Numbered from the stretch's first letter, positions 8,680 to 17,260 are shown. The stretch: DNA of 64,000 nt from Nocardioides marmotae (GCF_013177455.1 NZ_CP053660.1:620001-684000); one strand, 5' to 3'. Made by a program: numbers and translations. Notes: generated by a model not told the origin, from the letters alone.

Positions 8680-10847
8680 GCGTGCCCCCCGTCCAGGCCG
8701 TGCTCGGTCTTCTCCCAGTAGAAGGGGTTGGTGAACAGCTGGATGAAGCCCTTCCAGGCCGCCCAGCTCATCAGCCCCCAGTACAGCGGTGAGAGCAGCG
8801 CTGTGCGGGTGATGCCGAACTCGCCGCGTTGCAGTGAGCCGGCCACGTTGAGGTAGACGAAGACGAAGTTGCCGACGAAGAGCATCGCGCTGGCGGCGTA
8901 GAAGACGATCCCGGGGAACAGCTGCTGGATGAAGCCCCACTGGGTGAGCAGGTAGAGCGTGGTGAGCCCCCAGAAGACGGGGTTCATCAGCAGCACGAAG
9001 GCGCTGCCCATGGTCAGGTTGAAGCTGGCGAAGCCCCGCACGCCGGTCTCGGAGATCAGGGCCGCCGGGTTGCGCATGTGGACCAGCCAGGTCTGGTAAT
9101 AGCCCTTGTTCCAGCGGCTGCGCTGACGGATCCAGTTCGGGACGACGGAGTTGGCCTCCTCCAACGTCGTGGAGTCGATCATCGCGGTGCGGTAGCCGGC
9201 GCGGTGCAGCCGGATGCCGAGGTCGGCGTCCTCGGTGACGTTGAACGGGTCCCACGCGCCGAGCTCGCGCAGCACCGAGGTGCGGAAGTGGTTGGAGGTG
9301 CCGCCGAGCGGGATCGGCGCCTCGGCGGCACCCATCGCGGGCAGCACCAGCTCGAAGTGCATGGAGTACTCGTTGGCGAACCAGGCGGTCAGCAGGTTCT
9401 GGTCCTGGTTGAAGTGGTTGAGCTTGGCCTGGATGCACACGACCTCGGGGCCGACCGCGTCGAAGGCGATCAGCGCCTTCTTCAGCTGGTCGGGGTCGGG
9501 CCGGTCCTCGGCGTCGAAGATGACGCAGTAGCTGCCGGTCGAGAGCTGCAGGCCGTAGTTGCACGCCTTGGGCTTGGTCTTGGGCTGGCTGTCGGGGACG
9601 ACCACGAGGTGGAAGTGCGGCGGGAGGTCCAGCGACCGGATCCGCTCGATCGTCTCGGTGTCGTCCTCCTCGCACAGCAGCTTCACGTCCAGCCGCGTGC
9701 GCGGGTAGTCCAGCGCGTTGATGTCGCGCACCAGGCGCGGCACGATGCCGGCCTCCTTGTAGAGCGGCACGAGGATCGTGTACGTCGGGAGCAACCGCTC
9801 GTCGAGCCCGTCGATCTCCTCGTCGGTCACGTCGGTCTCCAGGTGGGTGCCCAGCGCCCGGAGGGTCAGCAGGAGCTTGTAGACCGACACCAGCAGGTAG
9901 ACCGCGCTGCACAGGCCGACCAGCCCGATCAGCGTCGGCATCGGCCAGATCGCCAGGCACACCACGGCGACGACCAGTGCCATGACGAGCACGGCCTTCT
10001 GCGTCCCGGTGATGACCACGTGCGCGGAGGAGTCGGGGTGCGACTGCATCAGGCCGGTGGTGGCGACCTCGGCGTAGTGCGCGCTGTGCACCCGCTGGAG
10101 CAGTTGGTCGAGGTCGGTGCGGTTGGCCAGCAGCTGCCGGGTCGGTGAGCCGAGCGCGTCCTCGACCGCGGCGGCGTCGGCCGGAGCCAGCGGGCGGCCG
10201 ACCGCGAGCAGGACGGTGCCGTCGGACTCCGCGACCGGGACGGCCTGGAGCCGCTGCGCGAGCGGCTCCGGCAGCCGGCGGGCGAGCGCGAGGTCGGGCT
10301 CGAGGTCGGCCAGGCCGACCCGCTGCATCTGGTGGATCTCGGAGAGCGCGGCGACCAGGACGTCCTCGGGGATCGACTCGTGGGCGACGAGGATGTCGCC
10401 GAGCGGGTCGCCGGTGCGGGCGTGCTCGACGAGCGCGCGGCGCAGCTGGTCGGGGTCGACCAGGCCGCTGGCGGTCAGCATGCCGGTCAGCTGGGTCCGC
10501 GCCCGGCGCGCCTCGGGGGTCTCCACGACGCCCTCGACCGGCGGGTGGATCGCGTCGAGGGCGGCGACGACCTCGTGGGCGGTGTGCTGGACCAGGACCG
10601 GGCGGAGGTCGGTGCGCCGGGCGAGGTGCTCGGCGACGACCTGCTCGGTGATCGGGTCGGTGGGGTCGGCGGCGGCGACGAGGACGGTGCCGTCCTCGGC
10701 GGCGTACGGCAGGACCCGGAAGGTGCGGCACAGCCCCTCGGGCAGCAGCCCCACCACCGCGGGGTCGGCGCCCTGCGCGAGGCGCGGCAGCGGTGCGGTG
10801 CCGGGGGCGCGGGTGGTCGCGCGGCCGGTGTCGACGGTGGCGGTCAT
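8676..10847 (-). CDS. Membrane GT2 polysaccharide synthase with N-terminal GspE/MshEN-like domains
   Basis: 723 residues. Residues about 27-107 and 115-255 look like two GspE/MshEN-type N-terminal domains; the second has the characteristic LxxSGLVDPDQLRRAL and DPLGDILVAHESIPEDVL half-repeats. Two membrane helices (about 285-330) precede a processive family 2 glycosyltransferase domain: EEDD near 393, DAED at 445-448, TED at 538-540 and QRSRW at 575-579. Four or so further membrane helices follow. The GT2 motifs match cellulose/hyaluronan-type synthases, so the enzyme should polymerise a nucleotide sugar and extrude the chain. MshEN domains in other proteins (NfrB, MshE) bind cyclic di-GMP, so allosteric control is plausible but not shown. 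Coupled by ATGA overlaps to the genes on either side. Confidence 0.85.
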   Translation of the reverse strand: MTATVDTGRATTRAPGTAPLPRLAQGADPAVVGLLPEGLCRTFRVLPYAAEDGTVLVAAADPTDPITEQVVAEHLARRTDLRPVLVQHTAHEVVAALDAIHPPVEGVVETPEARRARTQLTGMLTASGLVDPDQLRRALVEHARTGDPLGDILVAHESIPEDVLVAALSEIHQMQRVGLADLEPDLALARRLPEPLAQRLQAVPVAESDGTVLLAVGRPLAPADAAAVEDALGSPTRQLLANRTDLDQLLQRVHSAHYAEVATTGLMQSHPDSSAHVVITGTQKAVLVMALVVAVVCLAIWPMPTLIGLVGLCSAVYLLVSVYKLLLTLRALGTHLETDVTDEEIDGLDERLLPTYTILVPLYKEAGIVPRLVRDINALDYPRTRLDVKLLCEEDDTETIERIRSLDLPPHFHLVVVPDSQPKTKPKACNYGLQLSTGSYCVIFDAEDRPDPDQLKKALIAFDAVGPEVVCIQAKLNHFNQDQNLLTAWFANEYSMHFELVLPAMGAAEAPIPLGGTSNHFRTSVLRELGAWDPFNVTEDADLGIRLHRAGYRTAMIDSTTLEEANSVVPNWIRQRSRWNKGYYQTWLVHMRNPAALISETGVRGFASFNLTMGSAFVLLMNPVFWGLTTLYLLTQWGFIQQLFPGIVFYAASAMLFVGNFVFVYLNVAGSLQRGEFGITRTALLSPLYWGLMSWAAWKGFIQLFTNPFYWEKTEHGLDGGHA

Positions 10848-11116
10848 CGCGCACCCGCCCCGAAGCCGTGGACGGGCGGGTCGCCGGCGCCGGTCGCGTC
10901 CGGCCCGGCAGCCGCCCCCGCGGCCGGGGCCGGACCGGAGGAGCCGCTGGAGCGGGGCCGCATCACGACGTAGCCGAGGTAGCCCAGCAGGAGGGCCAGG
11001 AGCGGCGCCAGCAGGAAGGTCACGAAGACCGCGACGAAGATGACGAGGGTGACCAGCAGGCCCACCCCGGCGGCTCCCACCGACGTTCCGGACCGACTGG
11101 ACGCATGCGGCTGCAT
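10844..11116 (-). CDS. Small membrane protein preceding the GT2 synthase
   Basis: About 90 residues from ATG 11116, chosen because GGGGGAG lies nine bases upstream; two further in-frame ATGs (11122, 11125) sit too close to that SD. A long hydrophobic region (GVGLLVTLVIFVAVFVTFLL, continuing through APLLALLLGYLGYVVM) gives two closely packed membrane helices, followed by a flexible Gly/Ala/Pro tail. Its stop overlaps the start of the synthase gene (ATGA), so it is probably a subunit or regulator of that enzyme. No homologous family was recognised. Confidence 0.6.
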   Translation of the reverse strand: MQPHASSRSGTSVGAAGVGLLVTLVIFVAVFVTFLLAPLLALLLGYLGYVVMRPRSSGSSGPAPAAGAAAGPDATGAGDPPVHGFGAGAR

Positions 11117-11307
11117 CGACATCATCTCCCCCCAGTGATGCTCGGGAGCAGGCCGGCCGGCCGGCTCCTCCCGAGATGTCTCCTCGACCATAGGGGTGAG
11201 GCGGCGGCCCTGCGAGGGATGAGCCGCAGGAGGGGTTCCTCTTTGAGGAGGTCTTGCGTTTGGAGCCCGGAGGACTGGACCGGTGGGGCCGGTTCCTCAG
11301 GTTCTCC

Positions 11308-12483
11308 TCAAGGCCCGGCGTCGCCGCCGAGGAGCCGGGCCGCGAGCCGGCCCCACCGGCTCGGCACCGCCGGCGCCTCGGCGAGCAGCGACATCGGGTC
11401 CCCGGCGTGGTCGGCCCAGACCCACAGCAGCGAGCCGATGCCGTGGTCGGCGGCCCAGGCGAGGTAGTCCTCGACGAACCCGTCGAGCGGGTCGGTGGCG
11501 CCGAGCTCGCCGGTCAGCACCGGGACGCGCTCGGCCAGCGGCGCGAGGACGCGGTCCCAGCAGGCCCGGTCGGCGCAGGCCTTGAAGTCGTAGAGGTGGA
11601 AGGAGGCAACCAGCTGGTCGTCCTCGGGCGCGAACTCCAGCCAGCCCTCGAGGTCGTTGGCGTAGTCGAGGCCGCCGAGCAGGACGGGCTGCTCGGCCCC
11701 GGCCGCGCGGATGGCCGACACCACGCGCGCCATGCCCTGCACGGGGAAGGTCACCCGCCCGTCGGTCGCGGTGCGGTCGTCCTCGACGGGCGCTCGACAG
11801 CCGCCGTCGCGCCAGCACTGCCACGACAGGTCGAAGACGAGCCGGTCGGCGCCGTCGTACCGGCTGTAGGGCTCGTTGAAGGCGTCGAAGAGCACCGAGG
11901 GGCTGTCGCGGTACGCCGTCGCGACCGACGTCCAGAACGCCAGGGACTCGGGGTCGGGCATCGCGAGGTTGCCGAACTCCGGCGTCGCCATCCGCTTGCG
12001 GCTGTGCAGGTCGAGCACGACCACGAGGCCCGCGCGGTGCAGCGCGTCGACGAACCGGCGGACCTCCGCGCGGTAGGCCTGCGGGCTGCGCTCCTCGTGC
12101 TCGTCGCTGACGGGTGCCCCGCGGGTGCCGAGCCAGCAGTCCTGGTTGAGCGGCAGCCGCACGGTGTTGGCCCCCCAGCGGGCGATCGCGGTCGCCTCCG
12201 CGGTGTAGGGGTCCTCGCTGAGCAGCGAGTCGAGCGCGGAGTAGCCCCAGCCCTGGGCGCAGGCGTACTCGAAGCTGCTCCAGTTGACCCCGCGCGGCAC
12301 GAACGTCTGCCCGGAGCGGGTGTCGACCAGGCGGTGCCCCTCGACCCGCACGTGGGCGGCCCCGGACGCGGCGGTGCTCTCGGGCTCGCCGCGCAGGGAG
12401 ACCGCGACCGCTGTGCCGGCGAGGAGCAGCAGCACGAGGGCAGGCGCCAGCCAGCGCAGCGCGCGACGCACAGGTCGATCCAC
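11308..12483 (-). CDS. Membrane-anchored GH5-family glycoside hydrolase
   Basis: 391 residues. An uncleaved or cleavable N-terminal helix (residues 10-28) exports it. The (beta/alpha)8 domain shows GH5 landmarks: FVPRGVNWSSFE near 61-72, NTVRLPLNQDCW near 106-117, VVLDLHS near 155-161, the acid/base glutamate in FDAFNEPY (E204) and the nucleophile in LTGELG (E326). GH5 enzymes cleave beta-linked glucans, mannans or related polymers by a retaining mechanism. It lies 191 bases upstream of the coupled synthase operon on the same strand, as a BcsZ-like endoglucanase does in cellulose operons, so trimming of the nascent polymer is the likely job. Substrate not predictable. Confidence 0.85.
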   Translation of the reverse strand: MDRPVRRALRWLAPALVLLLLAGTAVAVSLRGEPESTAASGAAHVRVEGHRLVDTRSGQTFVPRGVNWSSFEYACAQGWGYSALDSLLSEDPYTAEATAIARWGANTVRLPLNQDCWLGTRGAPVSDEHEERSPQAYRAEVRRFVDALHRAGLVVVLDLHSRKRMATPEFGNLAMPDPESLAFWTSVATAYRDSPSVLFDAFNEPYSRYDGADRLVFDLSWQCWRDGGCRAPVEDDRTATDGRVTFPVQGMARVVSAIRAAGAEQPVLLGGLDYANDLEGWLEFAPEDDQLVASFHLYDFKACADRACWDRVLAPLAERVPVLTGELGATDPLDGFVEDYLAWAADHGIGSLLWVWADHAGDPMSLLAEAPAVPSRWGRLAARLLGGDAGP

Positions 12484-12571
12484 GGAGCCCCCCTCTCCCG
12501 GCGGTCATCGTAGGTGGCGCCCGCGCTGGACCGGCGCCTTTCGGTGCACTCGCCGCGGCTACCCTGACCGG

Positions 12572-13837
12572 GTGTCTGAGACCGTGTTCACGTACGCAGC
12601 GCCGGCCCTGAAGTTCGGCACCGGGGCGTCGGGTGAGATCGGGCACGACCTGCAGGCCCTCGGGGCCGAGCGGGTGCTGCTCGTCACCGACGCCGGCGTC
12701 GCCGCGACCGGCCACCCGGCGCGGATCGCCGAGCAGATGTCGGCCCGCGGGATCCACGTGACGACGTACGACCGGGCCCGGGTGGAGCCCACCGACGCCT
12801 CGATGGTCGAGGCCATCGACTTCGCCCGCGACGCCGGGCCCTTCGACGCCGTCGTGGCGGTCGGAGGCGGGTCGACCATCGACACCGCCAAGGCCGTCAA
12901 CCTGCTCACCACCAACCCCGGCGAGCTGATGGACTACGTCAACGCGCCGGTCGGCCGGGCCCAGGCCCCGACGCAGCCGCTGCTGCCGCTGGTCGCGGTG
13001 CCGACCACGACCGGCACCGGCGCGGAGAGCACCACGATCTGCGTGCTCGACGTGCTGGCGCTGCACGTGAAGACCGGCATCAGCCACCCCGCGCTGCGCC
13101 CGCGGCTCGCGGTCGTCGACCCGGCGCTGACGATGACCCAGCCGGCGATGGTCACCGCCGCCTCGGGCATGGACATCCTCTGCCACGCGCTGGAGAGCTA
13201 CACCGCGCGGTGGTACGCCGACTTCGACGCCAAGACCCCCGAGCAGCGGGTGCCCTACTGCGGGGCGAACCCGGTCGCCGACATGTGGTCGGAGAAGGCG
13301 CTCTCGCTGCTCGCCGGCGCCTTCCGCCAGGCCGTCCGCGACGGCTCGGACACCGTCTCGCGCGAGCAGATGGCGCTCGCGGCCACCTTCGCCGGCCTCG
13401 GCTTCGGCAACGCCGGCGTCCACATCCCGCACGCCAACGCCTACCCGATCGCCGGCCGCGTCCGCGACTTCCGCCCCGAGGGCTATCCGGCCGACGAGCC
13501 GATCGTCCCGCACGGCATGGCCGTCTCGCTGACCGCGCCGGAGGCGTTCCGGTTCACCTTCGAGGCCGACCCTGGCCGGCACCTGCGCGCCGCGCGGCTG
13601 CTCGAGCCCGACGCCGACCTCGGCGAGGGCCCCGACGTGCTGCCCGGCGTGCTCGTGCGGCTGATGCGCGACATCGGCATCCCGAACGGCCTGGCCGAGG
13701 TGGGGTACGGCGACGGCGACGTCGAGCCGCTCGTCGACGGCGCCCTCAAGCAGCAGCGCCTGCTGGCGACCGCCCCGCGCGAGGTGACCGGCGAGGACCT
13801 GGCCGGCGTCTTCCGCGGCTCGATGGAGCACTGGTGA
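12572..13837 (+). CDS. Hydroxyacid-oxoacid transhydrogenase (ADHFE1-like iron alcohol dehydrogenase)
   Basis: 421 residues from GTG 12572. Iron-containing alcohol dehydrogenase fold: VVAVGGGSTIDTAKAVNLL near residue 90 (NAD site), AVPTTTGTGAESTTI near 145, and DILCHALESYTA near 195-205 with the metal histidine. The insertion HANAYPIAGRVRDF followed by VPHGMAVSLTAPE is typical of the hydroxyacid-oxoacid transhydrogenase subfamily. That enzyme converts 4-hydroxybutyrate plus 2-oxoglutarate to succinate semialdehyde plus D-2-hydroxyglutarate without free NAD. The gene is divergent from the GH5 gene and overlaps the next gene by GTGA. Another iron-dependent alcohol dehydrogenase activity remains possible. 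Confidence 0.8.
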   Translation: MSETVFTYAAPALKFGTGASGEIGHDLQALGAERVLLVTDAGVAATGHPARIAEQMSARGIHVTTYDRARVEPTDASMVEAIDFARDAGPFDAVVAVGGGSTIDTAKAVNLLTTNPGELMDYVNAPVGRAQAPTQPLLPLVAVPTTTGTGAESTTICVLDVLALHVKTGISHPALRPRLAVVDPALTMTQPAMVTAASGMDILCHALESYTARWYADFDAKTPEQRVPYCGANPVADMWSEKALSLLAGAFRQAVRDGSDTVSREQMALAATFAGLGFGNAGVHIPHANAYPIAGRVRDFRPEGYPADEPIVPHGMAVSLTAPEAFRFTFEADPGRHLRAARLLEPDADLGEGPDVLPGVLVRLMRDIGIPNGLAEVGYGDGDVEPLVDGALKQQRLLATAPREVTGEDLAGVFRGSMEHW

Positions 13838-14334
13838 CCGCGCGCCTCTCCTTCCTGCTCTCGCTCTCCTGCTTCGCGGTCGCGCTGGTCGCCGCGGCCC
13901 TCCTGCTGCCCGACGAGGTGCCGCTGCACTTCTCCGGCTCCGGTGAGCCGGACCGGTGGGGGACCCGCTCCGAGGCGCTGCTGACGATGGGCCTGGTCGG
14001 CGCGCTGCTCGCGGTCGTGCTCGGGGCGTCGGCGGCGCTGGCGGACCGGGTGCCGATCACGCTCCTGAACGTCCCGCACAAGGACTGGTGGACCGCGACC
14101 CCCGAGCGGGAGCGCCGGATGCGCGCGATGATGCGCGCCGACCTCCACGTCATCGGGGCGGCCACCGTGCTGTTCCTGACACTCCTGGTGGTCGTCACGA
14201 CCACCGCCGCCCGCTCCGAGGACCCGGCCCTGGGCCCGGTGTTCTTCCTCGGCCTGGCCTGCTTCCTCGTCTTCGTCGTCGCCTGGACCGTCTGGTCGAC
14301 GCGGACCCGCTACCGCCGGAGGGACGACGCATGA
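13834..14334 (+). CDS. DUF1648-domain membrane protein
   Basis: 166 residues from GTG 13834 (GTGA overlap with the previous stop). Four hydrophobic segments are visible, and near residue 27 is the DUF1648 signature VPLHFSGSGEPDRWG, shared with SdpI-type membrane proteins. The role of DUF1648 proteins outside SdpI is unknown. It is sandwiched, with overlaps of four bases on both sides, between two hydroxyacid-oxidising enzymes, which makes a link to them more likely than chance. Transport or membrane docking for the downstream flavoprotein is speculation. Confidence 0.75.
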   Translation: MTARLSFLLSLSCFAVALVAAALLLPDEVPLHFSGSGEPDRWGTRSEALLTMGLVGALLAVVLGASAALADRVPITLLNVPHKDWWTATPERERRMRAMMRADLHVIGAATVLFLTLLVVVTTTAARSEDPALGPVFFLGLACFLVFVVAWTVWSTRTRYRRRDDA

Positions 14335-17174
14335 CCGTCACCGACCCCGTCACCGACCCCACGACCGTGACCAGCGCCGACCTGCTCGCCGAGCTGGCCC
14401 GCCGCGGCGTGACCGACGCCGACGACTCGACGCTGACCCGGGCGCTGTACTCCTCCGACGCCTCGCTCTACCGGGTCGTCCCGCAGGCGGTCGTGCGCCC
14501 GCGCGACGCCGACGAGCTGACCGCGGTCGTCGACGTCGCCCGCACGGTCGGCGTGCCGCTGACCATGCGCGGCGCCGGCACCTCCATCGCCGGCAACGCG
14601 GTCGGCCGCGGCCTGGTCGTCGACACCGTCAAGCACCTGAACCGGGTGCTCGAGATCGACCCGGAGGCCCGCACCGCCCGGGTCCAGCCCGGCGTCGTCC
14701 ACCAGGTGCTGCAGAAGGCCGCCGCCCCGCACGGCCTGCGCTTCGGCCCCGACCCCTCGACCCACACCCGCTGCACGATCGGCGGGATGATCGGCAACAA
14801 CGCCTGCGGCTCGCGGGCGCTCGGCTACGGCCGCACCTCCGACAACGTGGTCGCGATCGACCCGGTCTGGGGCACGACCGCCGGCGACGTACCGGCCCGG
14901 CTGGCGGCGCTGGCCGAGGCCCACCTCGCGCACGTGCGCACGACCTTCGGCCGGTTCTCCCGGCAGGTCAGCGGCTACTCGATGGAGCACCTGCTGCCCG
15001 AGCGGCGCTCGGTCGACCGGTTCCTCGCCGGCTCCGAGGGCACCCTCGCGGTGGTCCGCGAGGCGACCGTGCGGCTGGTCGAGGAGACCCCACGGCAGCT
15101 GGTCGTGCTCGGCTACCCCTCGATGATCGAGGCCGCCGAGGCGGTGCCGGCGATCCTCGCCGCGGCCGGCCGCCCGGTCGACGCCGCGGTCCCCGTCGAG
15201 CAGGGCGGCCTGGTGGCCTGCGAGGGCCTCGACGCCCGGATCGTCGACCTGGTGCGCGCCCGTGGGGGAGCGGTCCCCGACCTGCCGCGCGGTGCCGGCT
15301 GGCTCTTCGTCGAGGTGAGCGACCCCGGGCTGCTCGCGCCGGTCGTCGCGGCCGCCGGGGCGCTGGAGTCGCGGATGGTCGACTCGGCCGCGGAGGCCGC
15401 CGCGCTGTGGCGGATCCGCGAGGACGGCGCCGGCCTGGCCGCCCGCTCGCTGGCCAGCCCGGCCCACGCGGGCTGGGAGGACGCCGCCGTACCCCCGCAG
15501 GCGCTGGGCGCCTGGCTGCGCGACTTCGACGCGCTGCTGCGCGAGCACGACCTCGACGGCGTGCCCTACGGCCACTTCGGCGACGGCTGCGTGCACGTGC
15601 GCATCGACTTCCCCTTCGAGGCCGGCGCCGGCGGGGGCGAGGCCGGGAGCGCGGGGGCGGCGCGGTTCCGCGAGTTCCTCGTGGCCTGCGCGACCACGCT
15701 GCGCGAGCACGGCGGGTCGCTCTCGGGCGAGCACGGCGACGGGCGCGCGCGCTCGGAGCTGCTGCCGATCATGTACGACGAGGAGTCGCTGCGGCTCTTC
15801 GGCGCGGTCAAGGCGATCTGCGACCCCGCCGGGATCCTCAACCCCGGGGTGCTCGTCGACCCCGACCCGCTCGACGCCGACCTGCGGCCCGAGCGGCCCC
15901 GGGCCTCGGTGCGCACCGCGCTGCGCTTCCTGCACGACGAGGGCTCGATGGGCGCTGCGGTCCACCGCTGCACCGGCGTCGGCAAGTGCGTCGTGCCGTC
16001 CCTGCCCGGCCAGGGCGTCATGTGCCCCTCCTACCTCGCGACGCGGGAGGAGAAGGACTCCACCCGCGGCCGCGCGCGCGTGCTGCAGGAGGCCCTCGAC
16101 GGCTCGCTGGTCCACGGCCTGAAGGACCCGGCGGTCCACGAGGCGCTCGACCTGTGCCTGTCGTGCAAGGGCTGCGCCTCGGACTGCCCCACCGGCATCG
16201 ACATGGCGACCTACAAGTCCGAGACGCTGCACCAGACCTACGCCGGCCGCCGCCGCCCGCTGACCCACTACACCCTCGGCCGGCTGCCGCGGTGGGCCGC
16301 GCTGGCCGCGCCGATGGCCCCGGCGGTCAACAGGATGCTGCGCCTGCGTCCCCTGGCCCGGATGGCGAAGGCGACCGCCGGCATCGACCAGCGCCGCTCG
16401 ATCCCGGCCTTCCCCGCGCGCACCCTGCGCAAGCAGGTGGCCGCCGCCTCCTCGGCCGCGTCCGGTCCCGAGACGCCGGACGTGTGGCTGTGGGCGGACT
16501 CCTTCACCGACCACTTCCAGCCCGGCAGCGGGCTGGCCGCGATCCGGGTGCTCGAGGCGGCCGGGCTGCGGGTGGCGGTGATCCCCGAGCGGGCCTGCTG
16601 CGGCCTGACCTGGACCACCACCGGCCAGCTGGACAAGGCGCGGACCATGGCGGCGCGCACGGCGGCCACGCTGGCGCCGTACGTCGAGAGCGGCGTGCCG
16701 GTCCTCGGCGTCGAGCCGTCCTGCCTGGCCTCGCTGCGCAGCGACCTGGCCGAGCTCACCGAGGACCCGCGGGCCGAGGTCGTCGCCCGCGGCGTGCTGA
16801 CCTTCGCCGAGGCGCTCGAGCGGCTCGACGTCGCGCTGCCCGACCTCACCGGCGTCGAGGTCGTCGCCCAGCCGCACTGCCACCAGTCGGCCGTGCTCGG
16901 CTGGGCCGCGGACCAGCGGCTGCTGGAGAGGGCCGGCGCGACGGTCACCCGGGTCGCGGGCTGCTGCGGCCTGGCCGGCAACTTCGGCATGGAGAAGGGC
17001 CACTACGAGACCTCGGTCGCGGTCGCGGAGACCCACCTGCTCCCGGCCGTGCGGGCCAACCCCGACGCGGTCGTCCTGGCCGACGGCATGTCGTGCAAGA
17101 TCCAGCTCGACGACCTGGCGCAGGTCCCCGCGCTGCACCTCGCCGAGCTGCTCGCCAGTAGGCTCGAGGCGTGA
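14331..17174 (+). CDS. FAD/Fe-S D-2-hydroxyacid dehydrogenase (GlcD-GlcF fusion, YdiJ-like)
   Basis: 947 residues. The order is: FAD-binding PCMH domain (about 50-260, with VVRPRDADELTAVVDVAR and RGAGTSIAGNAVG); FAD-linked oxidase C-terminal domain (about 270-560, with GHFGDGCVHVRIDF and SGEHGDGRARSELL); ferredoxin-type cysteines (CTGVGKC near 545-550 and CLSCKGCASDCPTG near 610); and two CCG modules (ACCGLTW and GCCGLAGNFGM). This is the GlcD plus GlcF fusion of the YdiJ type. Such enzymes oxidise D-2-hydroxyacids, D-lactate or D-2-hydroxyglutarate, and pass electrons to quinones. The ATGA overlap and the transhydrogenase two genes upstream favour D-2-hydroxyglutarate as substrate, but D-lactate cannot be excluded. 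Confidence 0.85.
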   Translation: MTVTDPVTDPTTVTSADLLAELARRGVTDADDSTLTRALYSSDASLYRVVPQAVVRPRDADELTAVVDVARTVGVPLTMRGAGTSIAGNAVGRGLVVDTVKHLNRVLEIDPEARTARVQPGVVHQVLQKAAAPHGLRFGPDPSTHTRCTIGGMIGNNACGSRALGYGRTSDNVVAIDPVWGTTAGDVPARLAALAEAHLAHVRTTFGRFSRQVSGYSMEHLLPERRSVDRFLAGSEGTLAVVREATVRLVEETPRQLVVLGYPSMIEAAEAVPAILAAAGRPVDAAVPVEQGGLVACEGLDARIVDLVRARGGAVPDLPRGAGWLFVEVSDPGLLAPVVAAAGALESRMVDSAAEAAALWRIREDGAGLAARSLASPAHAGWEDAAVPPQALGAWLRDFDALLREHDLDGVPYGHFGDGCVHVRIDFPFEAGAGGGEAGSAGAARFREFLVACATTLREHGGSLSGEHGDGRARSELLPIMYDEESLRLFGAVKAICDPAGILNPGVLVDPDPLDADLRPERPRASVRTALRFLHDEGSMGAAVHRCTGVGKCVVPSLPGQGVMCPSYLATREEKDSTRGRARVLQEALDGSLVHGLKDPAVHEALDLCLSCKGCASDCPTGIDMATYKSETLHQTYAGRRRPLTHYTLGRLPRWAALAAPMAPAVNRMLRLRPLARMAKATAGIDQRRSIPAFPARTLRKQVAAASSAASGPETPDVWLWADSFTDHFQPGSGLAAIRVLEAAGLRVAVIPERACCGLTWTTTGQLDKARTMAARTAATLAPYVESGVPVLGVEPSCLASLRSDLAELTEDPRAEVVARGVLTFAEALERLDVALPDLTGVEVVAQPHCHQSAVLGWAADQRLLERAGATVTRVAGCCGLAGNFGMEKGHYETSVAVAETHLLPAVRANPDAVVLADGMSCKIQLDDLAQVPALHLAELLASRLEA

Positions 17175-17260
17175 ACCCGCGCCACCGCAGACTCATCATC
17201 CCGGTCGCGCTGGCGGTCCTCCTGGTCATCGTCGTGGTCTCCGCGGTGATGAACCGGTGA
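17171..17260 (+). CDS. 29-residue single-helix membrane peptide
   Basis: Very short gene from GTG 17171 to TGA 17260. Its start overlaps the stop of the flavoprotein gene (GTGA) and its own stop overlaps the start of the methyltransferase gene (GTGA again), so it is placed exactly as a coupled gene should be. The product starts MNPRHRRLIIPVALAV, a basic N-terminus followed by a 19-residue hydrophobic run (LIIPVALAVLLVIVVVSAV) and a short MNR end: a single membrane helix with the positive end inside. The double overlap leaves little room for chance, but no conservation can be tested here. No function is assigned. Confidence 0.65.
   Translation: MNPRHRRLIIPVALAVLLVIVVVSAVMNR

Noticed and set aside
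6931..10854. A single 1307-codon open frame on the minus strand that would fuse a basic protein to the GT-C-like membrane protein.
   Set aside because: The upstream half is a shadow frame of the GT2 synthase gene (Arg/Pro-rich, no domains). The true start is ATG 8679, which overlaps the synthase stop.
11192..11307. Short GAGGAAC-like repeats between GH5 and the small membrane gene considered as operator.
   Set aside because: The units are short and G-rich, with no clear symmetry or promoter pair; too weak to support a site.
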